Shown in pieces: positions 15,008 to 23,068 of a DNA stretch of 64,000 nt. The stretch's first letter is position 1. Every line of letters begins with the position of its first letter. Location: NCBI RefSeq assembly GCF_000423665.1, contig NZ_KE384071.1:124001-188000 (forward strand), in the 5' to 3' direction. The position numbers and the translations under genes are program-made. The DNA comes from Solirubrobacter soli DSM 22325 (GTDB lineage Bacteria > Actinomycetota > Thermoleophilia > Solirubrobacterales > Solirubrobacteraceae). The notes below the pieces were generated by a model. That model saw only the letters and a program-made list of their open reading frames with translations. It searched no databases and was not told the DNA's origin.

Positions 15008-17718
15008 AGCTCGAGCAACGGCGAGATGTAGGCCGCGACCGCCTCGTCGGCGAGCGTCGCCGCGTCCGTCGGCACGGACGCCTGGCGGGTGCGGATGTGG
15101 TTCGCGGCCTCGATCAACACGCCCGCCCCGAGCGGCGCCCCGAGCGCGAGCAACGTGTCGACCGCCTCCTGCGCCCGCGGGTCGGACTGCGCCACGAGTG
15201 CCTTGAGCGTGTCCGCCGGCGGGCGGGCGACGTCGATCGCCGCGAACCGCCGCAGGACGTTCGCCCCGCGCGGCGGCGAGCCGTTCCAAGTCGCGACGAC
15301 CCGCCAGCCGCGGGCGGGACCGGCCTCCTCGCCGTCGAGGGTGACGGGCACGCCCGCGAGCAGCGTCGAGAGCGGCTTGAGCGCCTCATCCGGATTCGCC
15401 TGGTCGAGCTCGTCCGCGATCACCCAGCGTCCCCGCGGCGCCGCGTCGGTGAGGAGTGCCTGTGACGGCGCCCCGGTGATCACGGTCGCCCCGTGCGCAT
15501 GCCCGGCCTGCGCCGCCGCCCGCGTGATCGCGAGGGCGAGCGTCGTCTTCCCGGACCCGGGCGCCCCGGTGAGGACGAGGTGCTTCCCGGCGTTGAGCGC
15601 GGCGGCGACGTTCGCGTACGTGTCGTCGGCGAGTCTGAGCCCCGCCTCCTCCGCTGCGGCCCGGATCGCCCACGCCTCCACGAACACGCCCGCCGGCGGC
15701 GGCGTCTCCCGCCGCGGCGTCGTCGGCGTCGGCCCGGCCACGGGCACGACCGGCGGCCCCTGCGACACGGCCGGTGCGGGCTCCGGCGCGACTGTGGGCG
15801 CGGCCTGTTCGGGCGCGGCGACGGGCGGCGCGGACGACACGGGCGGCTCCCCGACGGCCGGCGCGGCCTGGCCGGGCGCGGCAACGGGCGGCGCCGACGA
15901 CACCGGCGCGGCCTGCTCGGGCGCGGCAACGGGCGGCGCGAGCGACACCGACGGCTCCGCCGCCACCGGCGCGGCCTGCTCGGGCGCGGCAACGGGCGGC
16001 GCGGACGACACCGACGGCTCTGCCGCCACCGGCGCGGCCTGCTCGGGCGCGGCAACGGGCGGCGCGGGCGACACCGACGGCTCCGCCGCCACCGGAGCGG
16101 CCTGCTCGGGCGCGGCAACAGGCGGGGCGGACGACACGGGCGGCACGGCGACCGGCGGCACGGACGCCACAGGCGACTCGCCGGCCGCCGGCGCGGCCTG
16201 TTCGGGCGGCGCCGACGACACGGGCGGCTCGGCCGCCGCCGGCGCGGCCTGGTCGGGCGCGCCAACAGGCGGCGCGGAGGATACGGGCGACTCGGCGACG
16301 ACCGGCGCGGCCTGTTCGGGCGGCGCGGACGAGACCGGCGGCGCCACAACCTCCGGGGGCGGCGGCGACGGCGCGGCCGCGAGTGGGTCGCCGGCGACGA
16401 CGGCCGGCGGCGCGAAGTCGTCCGCCGGGGCCGTTTCGGGCGGCGCCGAGGACACCGGCGGCGCGGCCACCTCAGGCGGCGCCGAGGACACCGGCGGCGC
16501 GGCCACCTCGGGCGGCACCGAGGACACCGGCGGCGCGGCCACCTCAGGCGGCGCCGAGGACACCGGCGGCGCCGCCACCTCGGGCGGCGCCGAGGACACC
16601 GGCGGCGCCGCCACCTCGGGCGGCGCCGAGGACACCGGCGGGGCTTGCGACGCCGGCACCTCCGGCGCGGCTCCCGCGAGCGGGTCGCCCGGGGCGACGT
16701 GCGGCGGCGCGGTCTCCTCCACCGGCGGGGGCGTGGACGCGGTGGCGCCGGGGGTGATGACGGTCGGGGCGTCGACCGGCGGCGGGTAGACGACGTCGGG
16801 CTCGGCGGCGAGCGGGTCGCCGGAGGTCAGCTCCGGGGCATCGTCGTCGTCGCCGTAGTCGGTCGACGCGGCGCGGGGGACGATCGGCGGGCGCGCGGGC
16901 TCCTCGGGCTCGCGAGGCGGCGCGACCGACCCGATGCTGCCGACCACCGTGTGGTAGCCGTTGTCGTCGTCATCCTCGGGCTCGGGCTCAGGGGCCTCCG
17001 CCACGACCGGCTCCGCTGCCGGCTCCGGCGGGGGCGGCGGCGCTTCCTCCACCGCGTACTCCGCCTCCGCGGCCGCGGCGACGGCGTCGGCGCCGCCCGG
17101 GTTCAGCTGGGCGGCGATGTCCGGCAGCGACATGTGGACGGGCAACGTGAGCTCGCCGCGGACCAGGTCGCCGGTCGGCGTGAGCCGGTCCTCGGCGTCG
17201 ATCATCTCCATGTCCCGCAGCAGCGCGAGGTGGCGCTCGCCCTGGATCTGCAGCGTGTTCTCGTTGTCCCAGCCGGCGCGGCCGAGGTAGGCCATCGAGC
17301 GGCCGAAGTCCATCGTCGCGACGCGGGTGCCGGGGGGCGTCGAGGCCAGCAGGCTCAGGCCGATCGCCAACCCGTGGAAGATCGAGTCGGTCATGTGCTT
17401 CTCGCGCAGCTGGCGGCGAAGCCACTCGGCCTGCTGGTCGCCGATCGAGAACGGAGCGTCCGGGTCGCCGGAGCGGATGTAGCGCTTGCCGACCTCGGTC
17501 AGCTCGACGACACCGCGGTCCTCCTTGACGAGACCCGCGGCGCGGGCGAAGGAGATGAAGTGGCGCATCCGGCCGAGCGCGTTCTCGAGATCGGGTGGGA
17601 ACAGCTCGTCGAGGCTGAACTCCGTCACGAACTCGTCCGTGCGCAGCCGGCCGCGCTTGTCGATCGCTCGGAGGAGGCCGTGCGCGTGGCCCAGGCTGTC
17701 GGCGGGGATGGGACGCAT
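15004..17718 (-). CDS. AAA+ ATPase with a long Pro/Ala/Ser/Val repeat linker
   Basis: 904 residues in three parts. Residues 1-210 are a globular, helix-rich domain (FSLDELFPPDLENALGRM, GWDNENTLQIQGERH) with winged-helix character. Residues about 215-640 are a low-complexity linker of tandem PPVSSAPPEVAA-like and PVAAPEQAAPVAAEPSVS-like units. Residues about 645-904 are an AAA+ module of the MoxR/McrB kind (Walker A LTGAPGSGKTTL, Walker B RWVIADELDQANPDEAL, sensor VVATWNGSPP, arginine RRFAAID). It leads the operon with the HExxH protein, 14172-14645 and the GNAT. MoxR-like ATPases remodel or mature partner proteins; the client here is unknown. Confidence 0.85.
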   Translation of the reverse strand: MRPIPADSLGHAHGLLRAIDKRGRLRTDEFVTEFSLDELFPPDLENALGRMRHFISFARAAGLVKEDRGVVELTEVGKRYIRSGDPDAPFSIGDQQAEWLRRQLREKHMTDSIFHGLAIGLSLLASTPPGTRVATMDFGRSMAYLGRAGWDNENTLQIQGERHLALLRDMEMIDAEDRLTPTGDLVRGELTLPVHMSLPDIAAQLNPGGADAVAAAAEAEYAVEEAPPPPPEPAAEPVVAEAPEPEPEDDDDNGYHTVVGSIGSVAPPREPEEPARPPIVPRAASTDYGDDDDAPELTSGDPLAAEPDVVYPPPVDAPTVITPGATASTPPPVEETAPPHVAPGDPLAGAAPEVPASQAPPVSSAPPEVAAPPVSSAPPEVAAPPVSSAPPEVAAPPVSSVPPEVAAPPVSSAPPEVAAPPVSSAPPETAPADDFAPPAVVAGDPLAAAPSPPPPEVVAPPVSSAPPEQAAPVVAESPVSSAPPVGAPDQAAPAAAEPPVSSAPPEQAAPAAGESPVASVPPVAVPPVSSAPPVAAPEQAAPVAAEPSVSPAPPVAAPEQAAPVAAEPSVSSAPPVAAPEQAAPVAAEPSVSLAPPVAAPEQAAPVSSAPPVAAPGQAAPAVGEPPVSSAPPVAAPEQAAPTVAPEPAPAVSQGPPVVPVAGPTPTTPRRETPPPAGVFVEAWAIRAAAEEAGLRLADDTYANVAAALNAGKHLVLTGAPGSGKTTLALAITRAAAQAGHAHGATVITGAPSQALLTDAAPRGRWVIADELDQANPDEALKPLSTLLAGVPVTLDGEEAGPARGWRVVATWNGSPPRGANVLRRFAAIDVARPPADTLKALVAQSDPRAQEAVDTLLALGAPLGAGVLIEAANHIRTRQASVPTDAATLADEAVAAYISPLLEL
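15780..16650. repeat. Minisatellite encoding the AAA+ ATPase linker
   Basis: Two unit families are visible on the plus strand. 15780-16330 has units built on GGCGCGGCCTGCTCGGGCGC plus GGCAACGGGCGGCGC. 16430-16640 has a near-perfect 36-base unit (GGCGGCGCCGAGGACACCGG then CGGCGCGGCCACCTCG) repeated about six times. Unit lengths are multiples of three, so copy-number change would alter linker length without a frameshift. Confidence 0.85.
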
Positions 17719-17775
17719 ACGCGCTGACTTTAATGCGCGCGCGGCCCCGCACTCGGGCCGCGCGCACCAACACGG

Positions 17776-18435
17776 TCAGCCGGAGGAGGGCCGGCCGGAC
17801 GCGGTCGACGTCTCCGTGGGCGTCGCGGCCGCCGCGTTCGCGGTCTCCTTGGGCTCCGAGCGCGGGGGCGCCTTTGCGGTCGGGCTGGTCGCCGCCGGCT
17901 TGGCGCCCGCGGGCTTCGGCTTCGCCGCCACCGGCGGCTTGGGCTGAGCGGGCGCGGACGGCTTCGGCGCCGCCGGGTTCTTCGCCGCCGGCTTGGCCTT
18001 CGCGGGCTTCGGCTTCGCCGCCACCGGCGGCTTGGGCTGAACGGGCGCGGACGGCTTCGGCGCCGCCGGGTTCTTCGCCGCCGGCTTGGCCTTCGCGGCT
18101 GGAGGCTTGGGCTGGGCCGGCACGGTCGGCTTCGGCGCCGCCGGGTTCTTCGCCGCGGGCCGAGCCGGCCTCGTCCGCCCCGCCTTGACGGTCGAGGCGC
18201 GGCCCGACGGCTTCGGCTTGCTCGCCCGCGCCGCGGGCTTGCGCGTGGCGGTCGCCGACTTCGGGGCGGCAGGAGCACCCGGCCGGGGCGCCCCGACGCC
18301 TTCAGGCGACGGTGAGGTGGTGGCCGGCGGCGGGACGGTGGTGTCGTCCTCGCGCCGCAGCAGCCCTTCCGCCACTCCGACGGCCTTGCGGGCGGCGCCG
18401 GCGGCGGTCTCGATCAGTGTCTTCGGTAGGGACAT
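17776..18435 (-). CDS. Ala/Pro/Lys-rich repeat protein, histone-H1-like
   Basis: 219 residues. A short N-terminal amphipathic region (TLIETAAGAARKAVGVAEGLL) is followed by disordered sequence with the repeat AKPAAKNPAAPKP (three to four copies), separated by QPKPPVAAKPK units. High Lys and Pro with almost no hydrophobic core recalls the basic tails of bacterial H1-like and HupB nucleoid proteins. DNA binding is inference from composition only. The next gene downstream is the AAA+ ATPase, 57 bases away on the same strand. Confidence 0.75.
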   Translation of the reverse strand: MSLPKTLIETAAGAARKAVGVAEGLLRREDDTTVPPPATTSPSPEGVGAPRPGAPAAPKSATATRKPAARASKPKPSGRASTVKAGRTRPARPAAKNPAAPKPTVPAQPKPPAAKAKPAAKNPAAPKPSAPVQPKPPVAAKPKPAKAKPAAKNPAAPKPSAPAQPKPPVAAKPKPAGAKPAATSPTAKAPPRSEPKETANAAAATPTETSTASGRPSSG

Positions 18436-18466
18436 CTCACCTGAGTCTGCCCGCGCCCGCCGAGAA

Positions 18467-18721
18467 CTACGCGAGGATCGCGAGCGCGGCGTCGCCGCAG
18501 GCCAGCGCGAGCGCCTCGGTGGCCGTGATCCGCTCGACGAGCGAACCGTCCCCCAGGCGCAGCTCGCCCGTCACGCGCCCGCCCATCAGGGCTTCCGCGA
18601 AGTGCAGCTCGAGCTCGCCCGAGGAAAGCTCCTGCGACCGCTCCCACGCAGCGTCCACCTCGGCCAGCACATGCGCGGGCGGGCCAAGAAGGGGGTCGTG
18701 GGCGTGCGTGAAGCGGTACAT
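18467..18721 (-). CDS. Small uncharacterised protein
   Basis: 84 residues: MYRFTHAHDPLLGPPAH, an amphipathic helix with WERSQELSSGELELHFAEAL, then a beta-rich GRVTGELRLGDGSLVERITATE and a C-terminal Ala-rich helix. It reads like a small folded protein. I do not recognise a family. It lies 31 bases upstream of the basic repeat protein on the same strand. Confidence 0.65.
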   Translation of the reverse strand: MYRFTHAHDPLLGPPAHVLAEVDAAWERSQELSSGELELHFAEALMGGRVTGELRLGDGSLVERITATEALALACGDAALAILA

Positions 18722-18788
18722 CAGTGTCCTCCAGACGATCTACGGAGCTTGCACTCCGATTGATCGACTGGGCACCTCACGCACTCAT

Positions 18789-18802
18789 GGGGTGGACACC
18801 CC
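18789..18802. other. Short palindrome GGGGTG-GA-CACCCC
   Basis: A perfect 6-base inverted repeat with a 2-base spacer, in the gap between the NlpC/P60 gene stop and the small gene start at 18721. It may be a weak terminator stem or an operator; there is no T-run. The rest of 18722-18820 shows nothing else. Confidence 0.4.
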
Positions 18803-18820
18803 AAGGCACCTCAAAAGTCG

Positions 18821-19567
18821 CTAAAGGCCCGCGGGATGCCGCGCGACGAAGCCCGCGGTGGAGCGTCCGTCGTTGGACCAGCGCGAACCGGTGACCCGCG
18901 TGGCGGAGGTGTCGAAGCGGATTCCCGCCACCTCGAGGAAGACGTGGCCGGCGTTCGCGTAGATCGTGACCCACTTGCCCTTGCCCGGCTCGCCCCACGA
19001 CATCAGCGGCCCGGACGCCAGCGGCGCGTTCAGCAGCCCCGCCGCGGCCAGCGCGAAGGAGACCGAGCCCGAGCAGTCGTAGCCCGTGTCCAACCACTTG
19101 CCGTGCCCGCCGCCCCACAGATAGGGCGTGCGCGCGATGCCGTTGCCGGCCTCGATGATCTGCTTGACGGCCTCGGGCGCCTCCAGCGGCGGGAGCGCGA
19201 CGCCGTTGCCGAGCGCGACCGCCTTGTCGACGGCGTTGTTGCCGCCGCTCGCCGGGTTCTTCCCGCGCACGGCCGCGGAGGCCTCGCGGGTCGGCTTGGC
19301 GTCGTTCGCGTTCAGGCCGGGATCGGCCGCAGGCGCCTGCGCCGTCGGCGACGCCGCGCCCGCCACGGGCTCGACGGCCTTGGCCCGTGAGCCGGTCAGC
19401 GGCGGGAGCGACACCTGGTCCTCGGACTTGGGCGCCACGAGCGGGGTCTTCGCGGCCGCCGCGACCTGGGGCGACGGGTCTTCCTTCCCGGCCGCACCGA
19501 GCGCGTACCAGCCCCCGCCGAGCGTGACGAGCCCGGCCGTGGTGGCCATCAGTGCGAATCGGCGCAT
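18821..19567 (-). CDS. Secreted NlpC/P60-family cell-wall hydrolase
   Basis: 248 residues from MRRFALMATT. An N-terminal signal or anchor (TTAGLVTLGGGWYALGAA) precedes a disordered Ala/Pro-rich region. The C-terminal catalytic domain has YLWGGGHGKWLDTGYDCSGS (nucleophile Cys) and the catalytic His in NAGHVFLEVAG. NlpC/P60 enzymes cut peptide bonds in peptidoglycan stems. It is transcribed alone, away from the transsulfuration operon. Confidence 0.85.
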   Translation of the reverse strand: MRRFALMATTAGLVTLGGGWYALGAAGKEDPSPQVAAAAKTPLVAPKSEDQVSLPPLTGSRAKAVEPVAGAASPTAQAPAADPGLNANDAKPTREASAAVRGKNPASGGNNAVDKAVALGNGVALPPLEAPEAVKQIIEAGNGIARTPYLWGGGHGKWLDTGYDCSGSVSFALAAAGLLNAPLASGPLMSWGEPGKGKWVTIYANAGHVFLEVAGIRFDTSATRVTGSRWSNDGRSTAGFVARHPAGL

Positions 19568-19647
19568 CCAGCCACTATGCCCGCGGGGGCGTTTCGAAGA
19601 CGTAAAAATTCCCACCGCGAACCACATCGGCGGGCGAAGCGAACAAC

Positions 19648-20718
19648 TTAACTTCCGATCGCCTGCGCGAGGTCCTCGACCAGGTCTTCGGCAGCTTCGA
19701 TCCCGCATGACAGCCGGACGAGATCCGCGGGCACCGCGGCGCCCGAGCCTTCGACCGACTGGTGCGTCATGGCCTGCGGGACCTCGATCAGCGACTCGAC
19801 CCCGCCGAGCGACTCCGCCAGCGAGAAGATCTTCGTGCGCGAGACGATCCCGACCGCGTCCGGATGCCGGAACGAGACCATGCCCGAGAACCCGGGCCAG
19901 CGGATGTCATACGCGCCCTCGACGCCCTCGAGCCACGACACCATGACGCGCGCGTTCTCGGTGTGCGCGTTCATGCGCAGCACGAGCGTGCGCAGCCCGC
20001 GGTGGGTGAGGAAGGAGTCCAGCGGCCCCGGGACCGCGCCGATCGAGTTCTGCACGAACCGCACCGCCGCGTGGCGCTTCTCGTCGCGCACCACCACGGC
20101 CCCGCCGACGGCATCGGAGTGCCCGCCGAGGTACTTGGTCGTGGAGTGCACGGCGGCGTCGGCGCCCAGCTCGAGCGGCCGCTGGTAGACCGGCGTCGCG
20201 AACGTGTTGTCGACCGCGACGAACGCGCCGTTGGCACGCTCGATCACACCCGCCAGGTCGATCACCTTCAACGTCGGATTCGTCGGCGTCTCGACCCACA
20301 CGAGCTTCGTGGAGCCGTTGACCGCCGCCGCGACCGCGTCGAGGTCCGTCTGGTCGACCATCGTGTAGTCGAGGCCCCAGCGCGACAGGACCTTGTCGAC
20401 CAGCCGGTACGTCCCGCCGTACAGGTCGTCGGGGATGACCACGTGATCGCCCGCGTTGCAGACAGCGGTGATCAGCGCGTGCGTGGCCGCCATTCCGGAC
20501 GAGAAGGCGCTCGCCAGGCCGCCCTCGAGCTCACCGAGCGCCCGCTCCAGCGCGGACCGGGTCGGGTTCGCCGAGCGCGAGTAGTCGTAGTCCTCGACGA
20601 ACTGCCCGGGAGCGGGCTGCACGTACGTCGTCGACTGGTGGATCGCCGGCACGACCGACCCGTACGTCGGGTCCGGCTCGAGCCCCGCGTGGACGGCCTT
20701 GGTCGCGAAGCGGGTCAT
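19648..20718 (-). CDS. metB: Cystathionine gamma-synthase / gamma-lyase
   Basis: 356 residues, Cys/Met-metabolism PLP enzyme. Recognisable motifs are YDYSRSANPTRSALE, the PLP-binding lysine in STTKYLGGHSD, SLGGVESLIEVP and a C-terminal VRLSCGIEAAEDLVEDL. It makes cystathionine from an activated homoserine plus cysteine, or runs as gamma-lyase; sequence alone does not decide. The ATG overlaps the stop of the cystathionine beta-synthase gene by 4 bases, giving a transsulfuration operon. Confidence 0.9.
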   Translation of the reverse strand: MTRFATKAVHAGLEPDPTYGSVVPAIHQSTTYVQPAPGQFVEDYDYSRSANPTRSALERALGELEGGLASAFSSGMAATHALITAVCNAGDHVVIPDDLYGGTYRLVDKVLSRWGLDYTMVDQTDLDAVAAAVNGSTKLVWVETPTNPTLKVIDLAGVIERANGAFVAVDNTFATPVYQRPLELGADAAVHSTTKYLGGHSDAVGGAVVVRDEKRHAAVRFVQNSIGAVPGPLDSFLTHRGLRTLVLRMNAHTENARVMVSWLEGVEGAYDIRWPGFSGMVSFRHPDAVGIVSRTKIFSLAESLGGVESLIEVPQAMTHQSVEGSGAAVPADLVRLSCGIEAAEDLVEDLAQAIGS

Positions 20719-22085
20719 GCGATCACCAACGATTCGAGGAGGTCCGTCCGGGTCACGATGCCCACGGGCCGCCCGTGCTCGGACACGATCAGCGCCTGCG
20801 ACTCGCCCGTCAGGAGCTCCACCGCCTCGCGCACCGGGTCCTTCGTCGAGACGCCGTTGAACGGCGCCTCCATCACGTCGTTGATCGTCGCCCCCATCAC
20901 CGCCGGATCGCTCATCGCGGCGCGCAGCAGGCCGCGCTCACCCACGCTGCCCACCACCGTGTAGGGATCGTCCGCGGAGACGACCGGGAGCTGGGAGACG
21001 CTGTGCTCGTGCAGCAGCGAGATCGCCTCGCGCACGTGCTGGTCGGTCTGGACGACGACGAACGGCGGGATCTCCCCCGCGGCCGTCTTCTGGCGCAGGA
21101 CGTCGCCGACCGTGCGGTCGCCGCCACGCTCCAGGAAGCCGTACTGCTGCATCCACTCGTCGTTGAAGATCTTCGAGAGGTAGCCGCGCCCGCCGTCGGG
21201 CAGGATCACGGCGACCATCGCGTCGGGGTCGTCGATGCCGGCCGCGACCTCGAGCGCCGCGTGCATCGCCAGCCCGCAGGAGCCGCCCACGAGCAGCCCT
21301 TCGGTCTCGGCCAGGCGGCGGGTGGTGAGGAACGAGTCGCGGTCGGAGACCGTCACGTAGCGGTCGACCACCGACGGGTCGTAGGTCGCCGGCCAGAAGT
21401 CCTCGCCCACGCCCTCCACGAGGTACGGGTGGACCTCCTCGTTGGAGTAGATCGAGCCGACGGGATCGGCGCCGATCACCTCGATCGCCGGGTTCTGTTC
21501 CTTGAGGTACTTCGCGATGCCGGAGATCGTCCCGCCGGTGCCGACCCCCGCCACGAAGTGGGTGAGCTTCCCGCCCGACTGGCGCCACAGCTCCGGGCCG
21601 GTCGTGGTGTAGTGGGTCTCCGGGTTGGCCGGGTTCGCGTACTGGTTGGGCTGGAACGCGCCCGGGATCTCCTTCGTCAGCCGGTCGGCGACCCGGTAGT
21701 AGGCCTGCGGCGACTCGGGCGACACGTCGGTCGGGCAGACCACGACCTCGGCGCCGTAGGCGCGCAGCAGGTCGATCTTCTCGCGCGACATCTTGTCGGG
21801 CATGACCGCGATCACGCGATAGCCCTTCAGGCGCGCGGCGATCGCGAGGCCCGTGCCGGTGTTGCCGGACGTCGGTTCGATGATCGTCCCGCCGGGGCGC
21901 AGGCGGCCGTCGCGCTCGGCGGCCTCGACCATGCGCATCGCCACGCGGTCCTTGATCGAGCCGCCCGGGTTGAAGTACTCGACCTTGGCGACGATCTGCG
22001 GCGCGCAACCCTGGCCGATCCGGCTCAGGCGTACGAGCGGCGTCTCACCAACGGTGTCGAGGATGGAGTCTTTGATCTCGGTCAT
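20715..22085 (-). CDS. Cystathionine beta-synthase with CBS pair
   Basis: 456 residues. Residues 1-310 are the PLP fold II beta-synthase domain (NPGGSIKDR with the PLP lysine, PTSGNTGTGLA, GVGTGGTISG, VGGSCGLAMHAAL). Residues about 330-456 are two CBS domains (VREAISLLHEHSVSQLPVV and VREAVELLTGESQALIV). The CBS pair distinguishes it from plain cysteine synthase and probably binds an adenosyl ligand. The operon order (regulator, CBS, CGS) fits reverse transsulfuration of homocysteine to cysteine. Confidence 0.92.
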   Translation of the reverse strand: MTEIKDSILDTVGETPLVRLSRIGQGCAPQIVAKVEYFNPGGSIKDRVAMRMVEAAERDGRLRPGGTIIEPTSGNTGTGLAIAARLKGYRVIAVMPDKMSREKIDLLRAYGAEVVVCPTDVSPESPQAYYRVADRLTKEIPGAFQPNQYANPANPETHYTTTGPELWRQSGGKLTHFVAGVGTGGTISGIAKYLKEQNPAIEVIGADPVGSIYSNEEVHPYLVEGVGEDFWPATYDPSVVDRYVTVSDRDSFLTTRRLAETEGLLVGGSCGLAMHAALEVAAGIDDPDAMVAVILPDGGRGYLSKIFNDEWMQQYGFLERGGDRTVGDVLRQKTAAGEIPPFVVVQTDQHVREAISLLHEHSVSQLPVVSADDPYTVVGSVGERGLLRAAMSDPAVMGATINDVMEAPFNGVSTKDPVREAVELLTGESQALIVSEHGRPVGIVTRTDLLESLVIA

Positions 22086-22477
22086 GACGCGACGGCCTTG
22101 TAGCCGGTCTGGCCTCCTGGCAGTTCGGTCTTCTCCAGCTTGCCCTGCTCGATCAGCTTCGCGAGCGTGTTGTACGTCACCGCGCGGGAGATCTTCGTCA
22201 CGTCGGAGATCTCCGCCGCGGTCGCGCCGGGACGGTCCCCGACCACGCTGAGGATCGCCTCGCGGTTGGCGCCCCGCGGCGCGCGCGTCCGGGCCTTGCG
22301 TGGGCTCGTGCCCTTGGTGGCCGCCGGACGGCTCGGCCCGGCGAACGGCGGCAACGCCAACGCCGCCTGCAGCCGCTCACGCTCACGCATGAGCGGCTCG
22401 ACCCCGGCGAGCTCGCGATCGACCTCCTTGAGCCGATTTTCGAGGTCCCGCCGTAGGTCACCGATGAAGTCGCTCAC
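22082..22477 (-). CDS. Coiled-coil plus winged-helix transcriptional regulator
   Basis: 131 residues from a GTG at 22477. The N-terminal coiled coil (DLRRDLENRLKEVDRELAG) is followed by a basic linker (KARTRAPRGANREAIL) and a MarR/ArsR-like winged helix (ATAAEISDVTKISRAVTYNTL, IEQGKLEKTEL). It lies directly upstream of the cystathionine beta-synthase gene with a 4-base overlap, so it is a likely autoregulator of sulfur amino-acid metabolism; that role is inferred. Longer starts up to 22525 exist but lack family-like sequence. Confidence 0.75.
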   Translation of the reverse strand: MSDFIGDLRRDLENRLKEVDRELAGVEPLMRERERLQAALALPPFAGPSRPAATKGTSPRKARTRAPRGANREAILSVVGDRPGATAAEISDVTKISRAVTYNTLAKLIEQGKLEKTELPGGQTGYKAVAS

Positions 22478-22603
22478 GGCGCGTGAGGGTAGCGGGGCGC
22501 GAAAAACACCGCAATTTGCGGACAAATCGCCGAACGGGGAGGGACGAGAACCGCACCGATCCGCCTAAATGCTGCGAGAGGGCGAACGGAGAGGATTGCT
22601 GTA

Positions 22604-23068
22604 GTGGCGGCGTTGGGCGAACGCGGCGTGGCAGATGACGCGCGGAGGGTCGAGGCGATGGTCGCGCGGCACGGCGCCGCCGTCCTGCGCGTCGCGAACC
22701 AGTTCTCCCTCTGCCACGACGACGCCCTGGACGCCTACCAACGCGCGCTGGAGATCTACCTGCGCAAGCTCGCGACGGTCGACCCGGCCACCGAAGGGGC
22801 GTGGCTCCGGGTCGTCGTGAAGCATGAAGCGATGGCGATCCGGCGCGCGCGGCTGGCCTCCGTCGACCGCGAGGACGTCGACCTCGACACGAGCGTGCAC
22901 CACGGCTTGCGCGATGTCGAAGACGAGGTCGCCGGCGGCGAGCGGGTGGACCGGTCGGTCGAGGCCCTGAAGGCCTTGAAGCCCGACGAGGCGCGGGCGC
23001 TGCTGCTGAAGGCCGAGGGTCTCTCCTACCAGGAGATCGGCCGCCACTTCGGGTGGACGTACACGAAA
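22604..23068 (+). pseudogene. ECF-type sigma factor, 5' fragment split by the mobile element
   Basis: 155 codons from the start to the junction. Sigma region 2 is seen at about 20-85 (DDALDAYQRALEIYLRKLA, EGAWLRVVVKHEAMAIRRAR) and region 4 begins at about 115 (LKALKPDEARALLLKAEGLS, YQEIGRHFGWTYTK). The frame then runs into element DNA (LCGSVWLGGG) and stops at 23131. The remaining 257 codons lie at 33724-34497, 10.65 kb away. The cut falls in the recognition helix that would read the -35 element, so this half alone should not be a working sigma factor. If translated, it would be 175 residues with 20 foreign ones. Confidence 0.9.

Noticed and set aside
2158..16650. CRISPR array as an explanation for tandem repeats
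   Set aside because: Units are in-frame coding repeats without unique spacers, and no cas gene is present.
15493..17727. Plus-strand open frame over the AAA+ ATPase gene
   Set aside because: Repeat-driven shadow; Arg/Gly-rich with no motif, whereas the minus strand has a full AAA+ module.
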